Positions 46,547 through 55,086 of a stretch of DNA of 64,000 bases are shown one piece after another. Numbering within the stretch: the first letter of the stretch is position 1; every line of letters begins with the position of its first letter. A program made the position numbers and the translations under genes. The notes beneath the pieces are model-generated. The model saw only the letters and a program-made list of their open reading frames with translations. It did not search any database and had not been told where the DNA came from. The stretch spans positions 434,001 to 498,000 of the forward strand of contig CBDFLL010000006.1 of assembly GCA_965249205.1 (NCBI GenBank), read 5' to 3'. This stretch comes from JAQBVV01 sp965249205 (GTDB lineage Bacteria > Acidobacteriota > Vicinamibacteria > Vicinamibacterales > UBA2999).

Positions 46547-46852
46547 TCATGCCGCTACCCACCCGGATGCTTCCGACCCTTCGGCCGCATCGTGAATCCG
46601 TAGGTGAAGGATCTGCTCATGGAGCGCACGAGTGTGATCCAGGGCCCGGCGATACCGCGCGGTAGTCGCCGCCAACGCGCCCTGCAAGTCGTGCACGTAG
46701 TGCAGGCCCCGCATCGACAAAAGGCGGAATGCATCTCGCTCGGCTTCTGCCAGCACTGCGCGCTCAGCCAAGCGCATGACCTGCTCACGGAGCGCCGCTT
46801 CGGACGCGGCGAGTTCCGCGATCACGTCGTCGCGGTAGTCACGGCCGCTCAC
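46547..46852 (-). CDS. small coiled-coil protein of the integrated element
   Basis: 101 residues from a GTG that overlaps the stop of the HTH gene (GTGA). Mostly helical heptads: 'LAASEAALREQVMRLAERAV', 'LAEAERDAFRLL', 'TTARYRRALDHTRALHEQIL'. Its stop overlaps the ATG of the helicase gene. No family recognised; position suggests a replication accessory or regulator. Confidence 0.6.
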   Translation of the reverse strand: MSGRDYRDDVIAELAASEAALREQVMRLAERAVLAEAERDAFRLLSMRGLHYVHDLQGALAATTARYRRALDHTRALHEQILHLRIHDAAEGSEASGWVAA

Positions 46853-47130
46853 GCCGTGCCCCCGGTACCCCGTCCTTGGTCGTCGTGGTCGTGCCGCCGT
46901 GGGCGGAAGGTAATGTGTACGTCGCAATCGAACGCGCACGCGAGAGCCTGCAACGTCGATAGTTGCGCGTTGGCGTTGCACTTCATGAGAGCGAACAACG
47001 TCTGACCGGAGAGTCCTGCCTCGCGAGCAATTCTTCGGAATCCCCACTCGCGCTGTGCGCGCAGCTTGTCAATCGCGTTCGCGATGGACATGTGCAGCGA
47101 TCTGTTGTCCGAGTCCTGTCTTGAATTCAT
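46849..47130 (-). CDS. XRE-type helix-turn-helix regulator
   Basis: About 93 residues with an HTH: 'AIDKLRAQREWGFRRIAREA', 'GLSGQTLFALMKCNANAQLS', 'TLQALACAFDCDVHITF'. ATG 47130 is chosen as start, with a GAGG-like site upstream. It is first of the leftward element operon and may repress it. The downstream gene overlaps by 4 bases. Confidence 0.75.
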   Translation of the reverse strand: MNSRQDSDNRSLHMSIANAIDKLRAQREWGFRRIAREAGLSGQTLFALMKCNANAQLSTLQALACAFDCDVHITFRPRRHDHDDQGRGTGGTA

Positions 47131-47151
47131 ACGGACCTCACCGGGATGCAC

Positions 47152-47575
47152 AGCTCGTCTTCAGGCGGTGGAACGACACAAGCCTGCAGACAAGACAGGG
47201 CATCAACCCTTGTTCAGTTGTTCTAGGGTGGGGAATCCGGCGACCATTTCGCCGACCCCTTCTCTACGGCGAGCGCATTTCGTTGCGTCGGGTACGCCGG
47301 TTTTCATGCCTTCCGCAGCACAGGGCCGGAACCCTCGCCAGTCACATATCAGTTAGAGACGCTCTGACATTCCCTGACGGTCCTTCCTGCGAACAGGGGA
47401 GGACACCGCTGTCACGTCGCGGTCACCGTCCGATCACTGTCGCGGTCGGAGACGAAGAGCCTTAGCTACTTGAGAAACCATAGCATCACAACTCCAAGGG
47501 CGCAACTGCTTTGTTCGTCTTGATCTGATGGACCGTTTGTTGGCTTCAGTTCGTGGCGGGCGCATACTTCCAACC
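47152..47575. promoter_or_regulatory. divergent control region of the integrated element
   Basis: 424 bp without a gene, between the leftward and rightward HTH genes. It contains a direct repeat GTCGCGGTC at 47416-47424 and 47439-47447, 23 bases apart (about two helical turns), which could be a regulator site. A TTGGCT/CATACT pair with a 17-base spacer lies just before 47576. Composition is less GC-rich near 47460-47520. No RNA gene is recognised. Confidence 0.4.
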
Positions 47576-47785
47576 ATGAATAAGAACTCCGTGATCAACG
47601 TAGTGCTAGCGAGCGAAGCCGCACGGATTCTCGACGTCTCTCCGGAGACGGTTCGCACTTGGGAACGTACGGGACGCCTACCGGCTACGAAGACCAGCAA
47701 GGGGGTTCGACTGTTCGATAGGCGTGATGTCGAGCGCCTTGCGCGTGAACGAGCTAGGGTGACTGCCTCGTCGAGCGTCGCATAG
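47576..47785 (+). CDS. MerR/excisionase-type HTH protein
   Basis: 69 residues from ATG 47576 (an upstream ATG at 47528 would add 16). HTH: 'VVLASEAARILDVSPETVRT', 'WERTGRLPATKTSKGVRLFD', 'RRDVERLARERARV'. First gene of the rightward element genes; it may compete with the leftward HTH regulator for the shared control region. Confidence 0.7.
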   Translation: MNKNSVINVVLASEAARILDVSPETVRTWERTGRLPATKTSKGVRLFDRRDVERLARERARVTASSSVA

Positions 47786-47896
47786 CGACGATTACCACGG
47801 TTGATCTTTTTGGCGGATCAAGCTCACGAACATGGCGACAACTAGACAGAAGGTCCCGCTACCGTCAACGGTAGCCATCGGGTCGGAGGGACGTCT

Positions 47897-48586
47897 ATGA
47901 CGGGTGAATCAAACAGTCGCGGAGTCAAGGCGCTACGTAAGTTTCAGGAAGCCAAACGTCACGAGAGCGCACCGATACACGACGTGAGTCACCGCGTCAT
48001 GAATCGTCTCCGAGCCGATGAAGCGAGGGCCGAAGGTCATGAACTCCTGAGTGCGCCAGATTCACTGCTCCAAGCCGTTGGCGAAGCGGCGCACTTTGAT
48101 GCGAGCCGCGATCAACCGCTGACGGTAGCTGAATCGAACCTTGTCGATACTTTGCAGCGCCCTAATTCGGTGAGTGTGGGCGCGTCTGAACAGCGTATGG
48201 AAGCCGCCGAACGCCTGGGAGTGTTCAGGCCCGCCGTCGATGCTTCTGTTTCGGCTAGAGCGAGAAATTCTCTGGAGAAGATGCTGTGTCACCAGATGGC
48301 CGCCACCCATCATGCAGCGATGGCGCTCCTCGCGAGTGCGGTGAACTCTGGTCTACCGCCAGTCGAAATGGCCCGCCTGACCAACGCATCAGCTCGGATG
48401 ATGGACGTGTATCAGGCCGCGATGTTGACGCTCCAGAAGTGTCGAACAGGCGGGAAGCAGACGGTCGTTGTGCAGCATGTTCGGGTGTCCGACGGTGGGC
48501 AGGCGATCATTGCTGGGAAAGTCAAGGCGGGAAACCGGGGGGGACGGCCGGGGAGGGGTGCGAGAAGTGTGCGGAAGACCTCGTGA
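47897..48586 (+). CDS. phage-like protein of unknown function
   Basis: 229 residues with a good ribosome-binding site (GGAGGGA). The C-terminal half is the recognisable part: 'MAATHHAAMALLASAVNSGL', 'ARLTNASARMMDVYQAAMLT', 'VVVQHVRVSDGGQAIIAGKV', ending in a basic tail. Proteins like this often precede an HGG/PKTPEG protein in prophages and islands, as here. No function known to me. Confidence 0.6.
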   Translation: MTGESNSRGVKALRKFQEAKRHESAPIHDVSHRVMNRLRADEARAEGHELLSAPDSLLQAVGEAAHFDASRDQPLTVAESNLVDTLQRPNSVSVGASEQRMEAAERLGVFRPAVDASVSARARNSLEKMLCHQMAATHHAAMALLASAVNSGLPPVEMARLTNASARMMDVYQAAMLTLQKCRTGGKQTVVVQHVRVSDGGQAIIAGKVKAGNRGGRPGRGARSVRKTS

Positions 48587-48887
48587 GCCGCGACGCGGCT
48601 GGCTCCGACACGGGAATCCGCCAGGAGACTTCTCGAAGGCACCACGCTGTGGCGCCAAGAACCGGAAGGGCACGCCCTGTCGTTGCCCTGCGATGGCGAA
48701 CGGGCGGTGCCGACTCCACGGCGGCCTCAGCACTGGTCCCAAGACGCCAGAAGGGATTGAGCGCATTCGGAGGGCCGTGACGAAGCACGGCCGGTACTCG
48801 CAGGCGTGGAAGGCAGAGAGGCGGGAGATGCGACTGCTGCTGCGAGAGAGCCGCGCGGTGCTTGCTCAGTTCAAGACGGCTGACTGA
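48558..48887 (+). CDS. HGGxSTGPKTPEG-motif phage protein
   Basis: About 100 residues in a frame overlapping the end of the previous gene. Blocks 'APRCGAKNRKGTPCRCPAMA', 'NGRCRLHGGLSTGPKTPEGI' and 'RIRRAVTKHGRYSQAWKAER'. The Cys-His pattern (C...C.C...C..H) suggests a small metal site. Common in prophages and islands of unknown role. The start is uncertain: GTG 48558 or 48567. Confidence 0.65.
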   Translation: MREVCGRPREPRRGWLRHGNPPGDFSKAPRCGAKNRKGTPCRCPAMANGRCRLHGGLSTGPKTPEGIERIRRAVTKHGRYSQAWKAERREMRLLLRESRAVLAQFKTAD

Positions 48888-48937
48888 GGCGATTCCTTGT
48901 CCGGTTCTGTTCACTGAGGTCCGACGAGGGCGCGCCT

Positions 48938-49189
48938 CTACGGCGAGCTTAGAATGCCGGAGCCCTCCGATGCGAGTCCGTAGGCGATATGGCGCAAAGT
49001 TCGCACTAGATTGAGCTTTTCGGTAGGCGTTGAGGGCGTTGGCGGAAAGCCCACGGGTAGAGTCTCCTCGATCCGCAACAGTAGGACGCGCCGCCGTTCC
49101 TCAAGGCTCCAGTTATTGCCGTTCTCGTCCCGGTGCAGGGGCCACCAGTCCGATCGTAACAGCGCGTTGTAACAGCGGTGGCTGAATCG
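48938..49189 (-). other. protein-like minus-strand ORF without a clear start
   Basis: In the gap between 48887 and 49215 a minus frame is open for about 80 codons. It reads like protein ('WWPLHRDENGNNWSLEERRR', 'VLLLRIEETLPVGFPPTPST', 'EKLNLVRTLRHIAYGLASEG') but has no ATG or GTG near its upstream limit, so it is a gene remnant or chance. Not recognised. Nothing else is seen in this stretch. Confidence 0.3.
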
Positions 49190-49214
49190 CTAACGCGGGG
49201 AAGGGTCTGTCGTG

Positions 49215-50087
49215 ATGATCCTCGACGCACTGACCGATTTACATCGGTGGTTGCAGATCGCTTCGGGCGTCGGCTTCTTGCTCGCCGTGATGACCATCCC
49301 GATGGCCTCTCTCCGACATTCTCGGCCTGGATACGGGAGAGGGTTGTACGGCCTCACCCATCTGTGGGGGCTGACGCTGTGGGTGTGGGCGGCGCTCATC
49401 ATCGTGTTGAACCTGGACACGTTCCCAATCTGGGCGCTGATCGCGTTGAGCTTCCTCTGGGTGATCGGTGGCGCCTCCGTGGTCACAATCGTGGCTATCG
49501 TCATGCTAGTACTCGGGGCTTGGCAGATCGCGCTTGGCCTCGCCGGGTACGTCGTGGCGATCTACGTGGTGCGCTTTATTGCAATCGGCCTGATGAAGCC
49601 CGCGTCAGCAGCCACATCCGCCACTACAGCAGCTCATCGTCGAACCGGGCACGTCCAGCCATCCAAAGATGAACGATGCCGCTCGTCCCCGCCGGCTCCA
49701 GAGAAGTGTGCCGCGCTGACTTGGAAAGACCTACCGAACAGCTCGCCGAAGGACGCCCTTCAGCAGATGCTACCCGATTCTGTCGATGACGGACGAGGAA
49801 CTGAGCAACCTACCGCTGGAACCGGACAACGAGGAACTCCTGTCGCTGGAGGAACTGCTGTCGTTCCGTCTGGACGGGACACCGGACTGGTGGATGCGCG
49901 GGACGTGCAGGAGGCCCCTCGCCGCATTTGTCCTGGGCGGAGCTGGCGTGTAAGGACGGTACGCCCTGCCCGGAGGAGATGCGTGGCAGGCGTGCCCGAC
50001 AACTCGCGGCGCTGTTCGAGACGATCCGATCGGGCTGTGGTGACTCCCGATCGAGGTACTGAGCGCGTACCGCACGCCAGCGCATAA
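49215..50087 (+). CDS. small membrane protein (C-terminal part of frame doubtful)
   Basis: The first 125 codons encode an amphipathic start and four hydrophobic segments: 'IASGVGFLLAVMTIPMA', 'LTHLWGLTLWVWAALIIVLN', 'IWALIALSFLWVIGG', 'VVTIVAIVMLVLGAWQIALG', with 'LAGYVVAIYVVRFIAIGLM' as a possible fifth. The remaining frame to 50087 is Arg/Pro-rich and overlaps the M15 remnant in another frame, so the true gene probably ends earlier or is frameshifted. The position before a lysin-like gene would fit a holin, but the sequence does not prove it. Confidence 0.45.
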   Translation: MILDALTDLHRWLQIASGVGFLLAVMTIPMASLRHSRPGYGRGLYGLTHLWGLTLWVWAALIIVLNLDTFPIWALIALSFLWVIGGASVVTIVAIVMLVLGAWQIALGLAGYVVAIYVVRFIAIGLMKPASAATSATTAAHRRTGHVQPSKDERCRSSPPAPEKCAALTWKDLPNSSPKDALQQMLPDSVDDGRGTEQPTAGTGQRGTPVAGGTAVVPSGRDTGLVDARDVQEAPRRICPGRSWRVRTVRPARRRCVAGVPDNSRRCSRRSDRAVVTPDRGTERVPHASA

Positions 50088-50335
50088 TCGCGGGATCGGC
50101 GGCGCCGCGAAGAGTCAACACCTGCAGGGACGGGCGCTCGATCTGCGACCGCCGACGGGTTGGACGGTGGAGCAGTTCTATAGGGTGATCCGTGAGATTC
50201 ACGTAGACCGAGATCATCGACGAGTGCCTCACGATGGCGGAGGCTGGCGTCCCGATCAGCGCGACCACACGTCAGAAATATGCGACGGAGATGGCCGAGT
50301 TGCCCCGGACTGCTGCACCGCCGCCGTGGGATGAT
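49922..50335 (+). pseudogene. M15-type peptidase (endolysin-like) remnant
   Basis: Zinc carboxypeptidase/lysin family. One frame gives 'SPHLSWAELACKDGTPCPEE' and 'QLAALFETIRSGCGDS'; the next frame continues 'PIEVLSAYRTPAHNRGIGGA' and 'SQHLQGRALDLRPPTGWT', which holds the SxHxxGxAxD zinc motif. Changing CCC to CCCC at 50046-50048 joins them exactly. The C-terminus with the last His ligand is not found after 'FYRVIREIHVDR', so it is probably truncated too. No clear start codon in the first frame. Confidence 0.6.
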
Positions 50336-50343
50336 GAGCGGAC

Positions 50344-50967
50344 ATGGCACAGAAGACAGCCTGGGCCGGGTGGATCGTCTCGGTTCAGCCCAGAATCCGG
50401 CTGACCCGTTCATTCGACGAGAGGTCCCACACGTACCTGGGCTATGCTCTCGGCGTCGACGGACGTATCGGTGCTGAAGAGCGCGACTTCGGTGTTGGCG
50501 TGGGCAAGACCGCTCACGAGAAGCACGGCTTCCAGGTGGGACAGCAGGCCACCGGACTTGCTGAACCTGTCGCGAATCCGAAGCTGGAGCCCGTGGATTT
50601 CTACAAGGCCTCGGCTATTCGAGTTGAAGGTGGGCAGACACCAGCGGAGCTGCCGCCCTGGCACGGGGTGCCGCCGCCTCTTGACATCTACCGGACCCGA
50701 GGTCACCGCCGCTTGTCAGCGAGGACGTATGAAGCGCACTGCTCGTCGTGCATCTGGGGCTCGCGGATGCCTGTCGAGATGATCCTCGACCACTGGAATC
50801 CAGAACGTCGCCAATATCGGTTTGAGACCTTCTGCTATGGCCCGAAATCCTGTCGGTTCTATCAGCCAGGGCCTACTCGCAAAGTCCCAGGTCGAAAAGG
50901 CATGTCCTGGGAGGAAGAAGACTGGGTCGACGCAGAGGCGACGGCGCATCGCGCGGCAGACGACTGA
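50344..50967 (+). CDS. conserved protein with Cys cluster, unknown function
   Basis: 207 residues. The N-terminal half reads 'VSVQPRIRLTRSFDERSHTY' and 'LGYALGVDG'. The C-terminal part is the likely functional core: 'AHCSSCIWGSRMPVEMILDH', 'WNPERRQYRFETFCYGPKSC', 'RFYQPGPTRKVPGRKGMSW'. The CxxC and CxxxxxC spacing suggests metal binding. I do not recognise a named family. Intact, with normal codon use. Confidence 0.55.
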   Translation: MAQKTAWAGWIVSVQPRIRLTRSFDERSHTYLGYALGVDGRIGAEERDFGVGVGKTAHEKHGFQVGQQATGLAEPVANPKLEPVDFYKASAIRVEGGQTPAELPPWHGVPPPLDIYRTRGHRRLSARTYEAHCSSCIWGSRMPVEMILDHWNPERRQYRFETFCYGPKSCRFYQPGPTRKVPGRKGMSWEEEDWVDAEATAHRAADD

Positions 50968-51149
50968 CAGACATCGTCCTCGGCAGCCTGGCGCAGAGGG
51001 AACAGACATGCCTGCTCCGCCTTGGTTGGGACAACCGGTGCCTTGCTTCTCCGGCGCCGATCAAGTGGGCGGGCTCGTCCAGACACGCCCGGCCCAGGGC
51101 TTCAGTCGCCCGTCGTCTTGCTGCGTGTAATGGCGCGTGGCCTTAACGA

Positions 51150-51306
51150 CGGCGTTGGCCTCGGCCGTCGACTCGGTCGTGCAACCGAGCATTGGCGCCA
51201 CCGACTGCAGCACCGCCCATTCCGAGGCGTGGGCTTCCCGGTGCTCCTCGACCATCCGGACGGAGCGCTCGCGCAGCTCCGGGGAAAACCGACTTGGACG
51301 TCCCAT
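51150..51306 (-). pseudogene. IS3-family transposase OrfA fragment
   Basis: The frame reads 'MGRPSRFSPELRERSVRMVE', 'EHREAHASEWAVLQSVAPML', 'GCTTES', matching the HTH start of IS3-type OrfA. Similarity stops there, and upstream of the ATG the sequence turns at once into a penicillin-binding protein. The fragment has lost both IS ends. Confidence 0.65.
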
Positions 51307-51525
51307 AGGTTCGGACGCGGCGCTACTCGCCGGTTTGCTCAAGGCCCCGTCGGCCTACGCCACGACCGTGGACCTCGAACGGGCGGTCGAGCGGCGCAAT
51401 CTCGTGCTGTCGCTGATGCGTGACGCGGGTGCCATTGACGATGCGACCTATAAGTCGGCGCTGGCGAAGACGGTTCAGCTCTCGGACGGTCTTCGCCCTG
51501 CCGATACCGACAGCCACTATTCTAG

Positions 51526-52820
51526 CAGGCTGCTGAAAAACTCCGTGAAATGGGATCGACAGATCGATCCCGGCGTACTACCATGCTCCCAACACCGCTG
51601 AAGGGAGCCCCATCATGCGCGGACACGATGAGCAAAGCACTCACATGTTCAGCTACCTGTCGCCGGAACAGCGCGTGCCAGCCGACCATCCGCTCCGCGC
51701 GGTTCGCGCGCTGACGGACGAAGCGCTGAGAACGATGTCGCGCAGGTTCGCCGGCCTGTACGCCAACACAGGGCGTCCGTCGATCCCGCCGGAACAGCTG
51801 CTGCGCGCGTTGTTGCTGCAGGTGCTCTACACGGTGCGGAGCGAGCGGCTGCTGATGGAAGAGCTCAATTACAACCTGCTGTTCCGCTGGTTCGTGGGCT
51901 TGAATTTGGACGACCCGGTTTGGCATCCCACCACGTTTACCAAGAATCGCGACCGGCTGCTGGCGGGCGATCTCGCGGCCGCCTTCTTTGATGCGGTGCA
52001 GGCCCACGCGCGGGCGGCCGGGCTGCTCTCGGACGAACACTTCACTGTGGATGGGACCCAATTGGAAGCGTGGGCCAGCCTGAAGAGCTTTCGGTGCCGG
52101 GACGCGGCGGAGAGCGACCCGCCCGATGACCCCGGGAATCCCACGGTCAACTTCCACGGGGAGCGGCGGCGCAACGACACGCACCAGTCGACGACCGATC
52201 CGGAGGCGATGCTGCCTCGGAAGGGCCAGGGGAAGGAAGCCAAGCTGGCGTATCTGGGCCACGTGCTGCTGGACAATCGACAGGGACTTGTCGCCAACGT
52301 CTGCGCGACTCACGCGACGGGGACCGCCGAACGCGAGGCAGCGGCGCTGTTGCTGGAGGCCAGCGCGCCGCCGGGCAGCACGGTCGGGGCGGACAAGGGC
52401 TACGATGTGGCAAGCTTTGTGGCCGCTGTCCGTATCCGGGCCGTCACGCCCCACGTTGCTCAGAAGGTCCGCTGGAGTGCGATCGATGGCCGGACCACGC
52501 GGCATGCGGGCTATCACGTCAGTCAGCGGAAACGGAAACTCGTAGAACAGGTCTTTGGCTGGATGAAGACCGTCGGCGGCTTGCGCAAACTCCGGCATCG
52601 CGGTGTCGCCCTCGTGGATTGGCAGCTTACCTTCGCCGCCACGGTCTATAACTTGGTCCGGCTGCGGAATCTGGAGGCGAGGTGTCCCTGATCACCGGCC
52701 GCGCGTGTCGCCGGCCCCTTGATCGGGGCCAGCGCACAGCCGTGCGCACCGTTGTCGGTCGGTGGTGACTCGCATGATCCTTAGAAAACGGCCCGATCAC
52801 CCGGGTTCTTCAGCAGCCTG
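51526..52820 (+). mobile_element. IS1182-like insertion sequence, copy B
   Basis: 1295 bp, the same length as copy A at 33858-35152 and in opposite orientation. CTAG flanks the left end (51522-51525). At the right end the flank reads AAGGG where CTAGGG is expected, a small change at the target duplication. It cuts the second penicillin-binding protein gene. Confidence 0.88.
51615..52691 (+). CDS. IS1182-like transposase (copy B)
   Basis: 358 residues, identical in protein sequence to copy A (33987-35063), with the same DUF772 and DDE regions. ATG preceded by AAGGGAG. Confidence 0.93.
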   Translation: MRGHDEQSTHMFSYLSPEQRVPADHPLRAVRALTDEALRTMSRRFAGLYANTGRPSIPPEQLLRALLLQVLYTVRSERLLMEELNYNLLFRWFVGLNLDDPVWHPTTFTKNRDRLLAGDLAAAFFDAVQAHARAAGLLSDEHFTVDGTQLEAWASLKSFRCRDAAESDPPDDPGNPTVNFHGERRRNDTHQSTTDPEAMLPRKGQGKEAKLAYLGHVLLDNRQGLVANVCATHATGTAEREAAALLLEASAPPGSTVGADKGYDVASFVAAVRIRAVTPHVAQKVRWSAIDGRTTRHAGYHVSQRKRKLVEQVFGWMKTVGGLRKLRHRGVALVDWQLTFAATVYNLVRLRNLEARCP

Positions 52821-55086
52821 AAGGGAAGAAGTAAGGAAGCAGCTCGTCGAGCGCTTCGGCACCGCGCGCGTCAATCACGGCGGGCTCAAGGTCTATACGA
52901 CGCTAGACCCGGCCGTGCAGCAGGCTGCGGAGCGCGAGGTGGCACGCGCACTCGCGGCCATCGAGCGCCGCCAGGGCCGGCGCCAGAACGCCGCCGACAC
53001 GAAGAATGACGATCAGCTCCAGGCAGCTCTCGTGGCGCTCGATCCGGCCACCGGTGATGTCCGGGCGATGGTCGGCGGCCGCGACTTCGCCCGGAGCCAG
53101 TACAACCGCGTGACGCAGGCCCGCAGGCAACCGGGGTCGGCCTTCAAGCCCTTGGTCTATCCGACGGCGCTCGAGCACGGATACTCGGCGGCCACGACGA
53201 TCTCGGGGCTCGGCGAGCCGATCGCCACCGTTCACGGCGCCTGGGTTCCCGAGGACGAGCACGGGGACGTGGATGCCATGACGATGCGCACGGCATTGAG
53301 GATGTCGAGTAACCGCGCGGCCGTTCGGATGCTGCAGGACGTCGGGATTCCGGAAACCCTTCGTTACGCACGGCGACTCGGCCTGGGACCGTTGCCCGGC
53401 GTCCCGTCCTTGGCGCTCGGCTCCGGCGAGGTCACGCTCCTCTCGATGACCCGTGCATTTGCTGCCTTTGCCAACAGTGGCGTGGTGACGACACCCACCC
53501 TCATTCGCCGGGTGGAGTCGGCTGACGGCGGCCTGCTCTATGAGGCCACACGCGACGAGGCGCGTGCCCTGAGCGCGACAACGGCCTTTATCCTGACCAG
53601 CATGCTGGCCGACGTCGTCGACGCCGGAACCGGATGGCAGGCGCGGCAGGTGGGTTTCACGAAGCCTGCCGCCGGCAAAAACGGGCACGACCGACGATTT
53701 TCACGATGCCTGGTTCGTCGGCTACACGCCGCACCTGGCGGCCGGAGTGTGGATCGGCTACGACCAGCCGCGCACAATCATGGCCAACGGCTACGCTGCC
53801 CAACTGGCGGTGCCGCTGTGGGGACGCTTCATGGCCGCGGCGGCGAAGGACGATCCGCCAAGCCCGTTCGTGCCGTCGGCCACCGTCGCGCCGCGGCGCA
53901 TCTGCCGTCTCAGCGGCATGGTCGCACGCGACGGTTGCAGCCATGTCGACGTCATCGCCGATGGCGGGAACCGCATGCGAGAGTCGATGGTCTATACGGA
54001 GTATTTTGCTCCAGGCACGGAACCTGTGGGGCTCTGCCCCTGCATACCCCCTGGAGCTTCTCGGCGCTGGTTGTCCGCGGCGCTCGAACGCCCGTGCCGA
54101 CCGCCCCTCCCGCGACACCGACTACACGAGGGCGCACTGCGCCTTCCGCGTCTCAGGCTGGTTCGCCTTCCCTCGGGGCTCTGGCATCGGGGCCGGAGGA
54201 AGAGGCGAGACCAAGGAAGAGCGGTTCTTGGTCCCGCCTGTTCAGGGCGTTGGTGCAGAAGTAGATCTTGGCGCGGCAGCGTCAGTTCAAGCCGCGCCGC
54301 ACCAACAGCGGTCGAATGTCAGGCTCCGCACCTCTGAATTCTCGATAGAGCGTCATCGCCTCCCGGCTACCTCCTCTTGAGAGCAGTGTCCGCCGAAAGT
54401 GATCGCCGTTAGCCCGGGTCAGCCCGCCGTTCTGCTTGAACCACTCGACCGAGTCGGCGTCGAGCACTTCGCTCCAGATGTAGGAGTAGTAGCCGGCGGA
54501 ATAGCCCCCGCTCCAAATATGCGAAAAGTAGGTGCTGCGATAGCGCGGTGGGACGGCATCGAGCGCGATGCCGTTCTTCTCGAGCGCCGCCCATTCGAAC
54601 GCCTCGACACCGTCGGGGCCCGGCACCTCGTCTTCGCTCAGCTGATGCCACGCTTGGTCCAGCAGAGCGGCTGCCAGGTACTCGGTCGTCGCAAACCCCT
54701 GATTGAACGTCTGAGTCGCCAGCACTTTGTCGAGGAGTGCTGAGGGCATCGGCGCGCCAGTCTCGTGGTGTACCGCATAGTTCATCAGCACCTCCGGCCA
54801 GGTCGCCCACATCTCGTTGACCTGTGACGGAAACTCAACGAAGTCGCGGGGCACCGACGTCCCAGCGAAATACGGGAACTGCACGTCCGAGAACAACCCG
54901 TGCAGCGTGTGACCGAACTCGTGGAACATCGTCTCCACCTGCTCGAAGGTGAGCAGGGTTGGCTCGCCCTCCGCTGGCTTCGGCACGTTCAGGCAGTTCA
55001 CGATCACCGGTGTCGCCTCGAGCAGATGGGACTGTGACACATACGCGTTCATCCAGGCACCGCCGCTTTTCGACGGCCGAGCATAG

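Larger units (their letters stand above)
44074..46550 (-). pseudogene. DUF5906 primase-associated helicase interrupted by IS1595
   Basis: Replication-type ATPase of phage satellites and plasmids. The downstream part (45363-44074) has Walker A 'LGGSQGIGKDTLLEPVKA', 'VILRVSEARDLGK' and 'GVIITTNHKTSGLYLPADDR'. Upstream it is cut at 45482 by an IS1595 element. Removing the IS and one copy of AGTCGGCT joins it to an ATG at 46550, giving 'MKKKTIADYDIRPGAAHEAD' followed by 'AYMPMHVYVFTPSGELWPA' after a short stretch. Only about seven codons are separated, so translation from an internal start (for example 45363) might still give a nearly complete protein. The original ATG overlaps the stop of the coiled-coil gene (ATGA). 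Confidence 0.75.
51313..54264 (+). pseudogene. second class A penicillin-binding protein (PBP1A-like), truncated, IS-interrupted
   Basis: The 5' part is missing: similarity starts at the end of the GT51 domain ('DAALLAGLLKAPSAYATTVD', 'LERAVERRNLVL'). The IS at 51526-52820 then interrupts. Joining at CTAG gives 'HYSREEVRKQLVERFGTARV', in frame with the transpeptidase ('GGLKVYTTLDPAVQQAA', 'RQPGSAFKPLVYPTALEHGY', 'SSNRAAVRML'). The KTG motif is hit by an extra A in AAAAA (53677-53681); corrected it reads 'AGKTGTTDDFHDAWFVGYTP'. A missing C at 54037-54040 returns the frame to 'LHTPWSFSALVV' and a stop at 54264. Not functional as it stands. Confidence 0.8.

Noticed and set aside
49215..49600. 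Calling the small membrane protein a holin
   Set aside because: Only the position before a lysin-like remnant suggests it; topology and sequence are not diagnostic.
49786..49953. 55-codon acidic ORF before the M15 remnant
   Set aside because: Has an ATG, but its last third lies over the M15 coding sequence in another frame; support is too weak to list as a gene.
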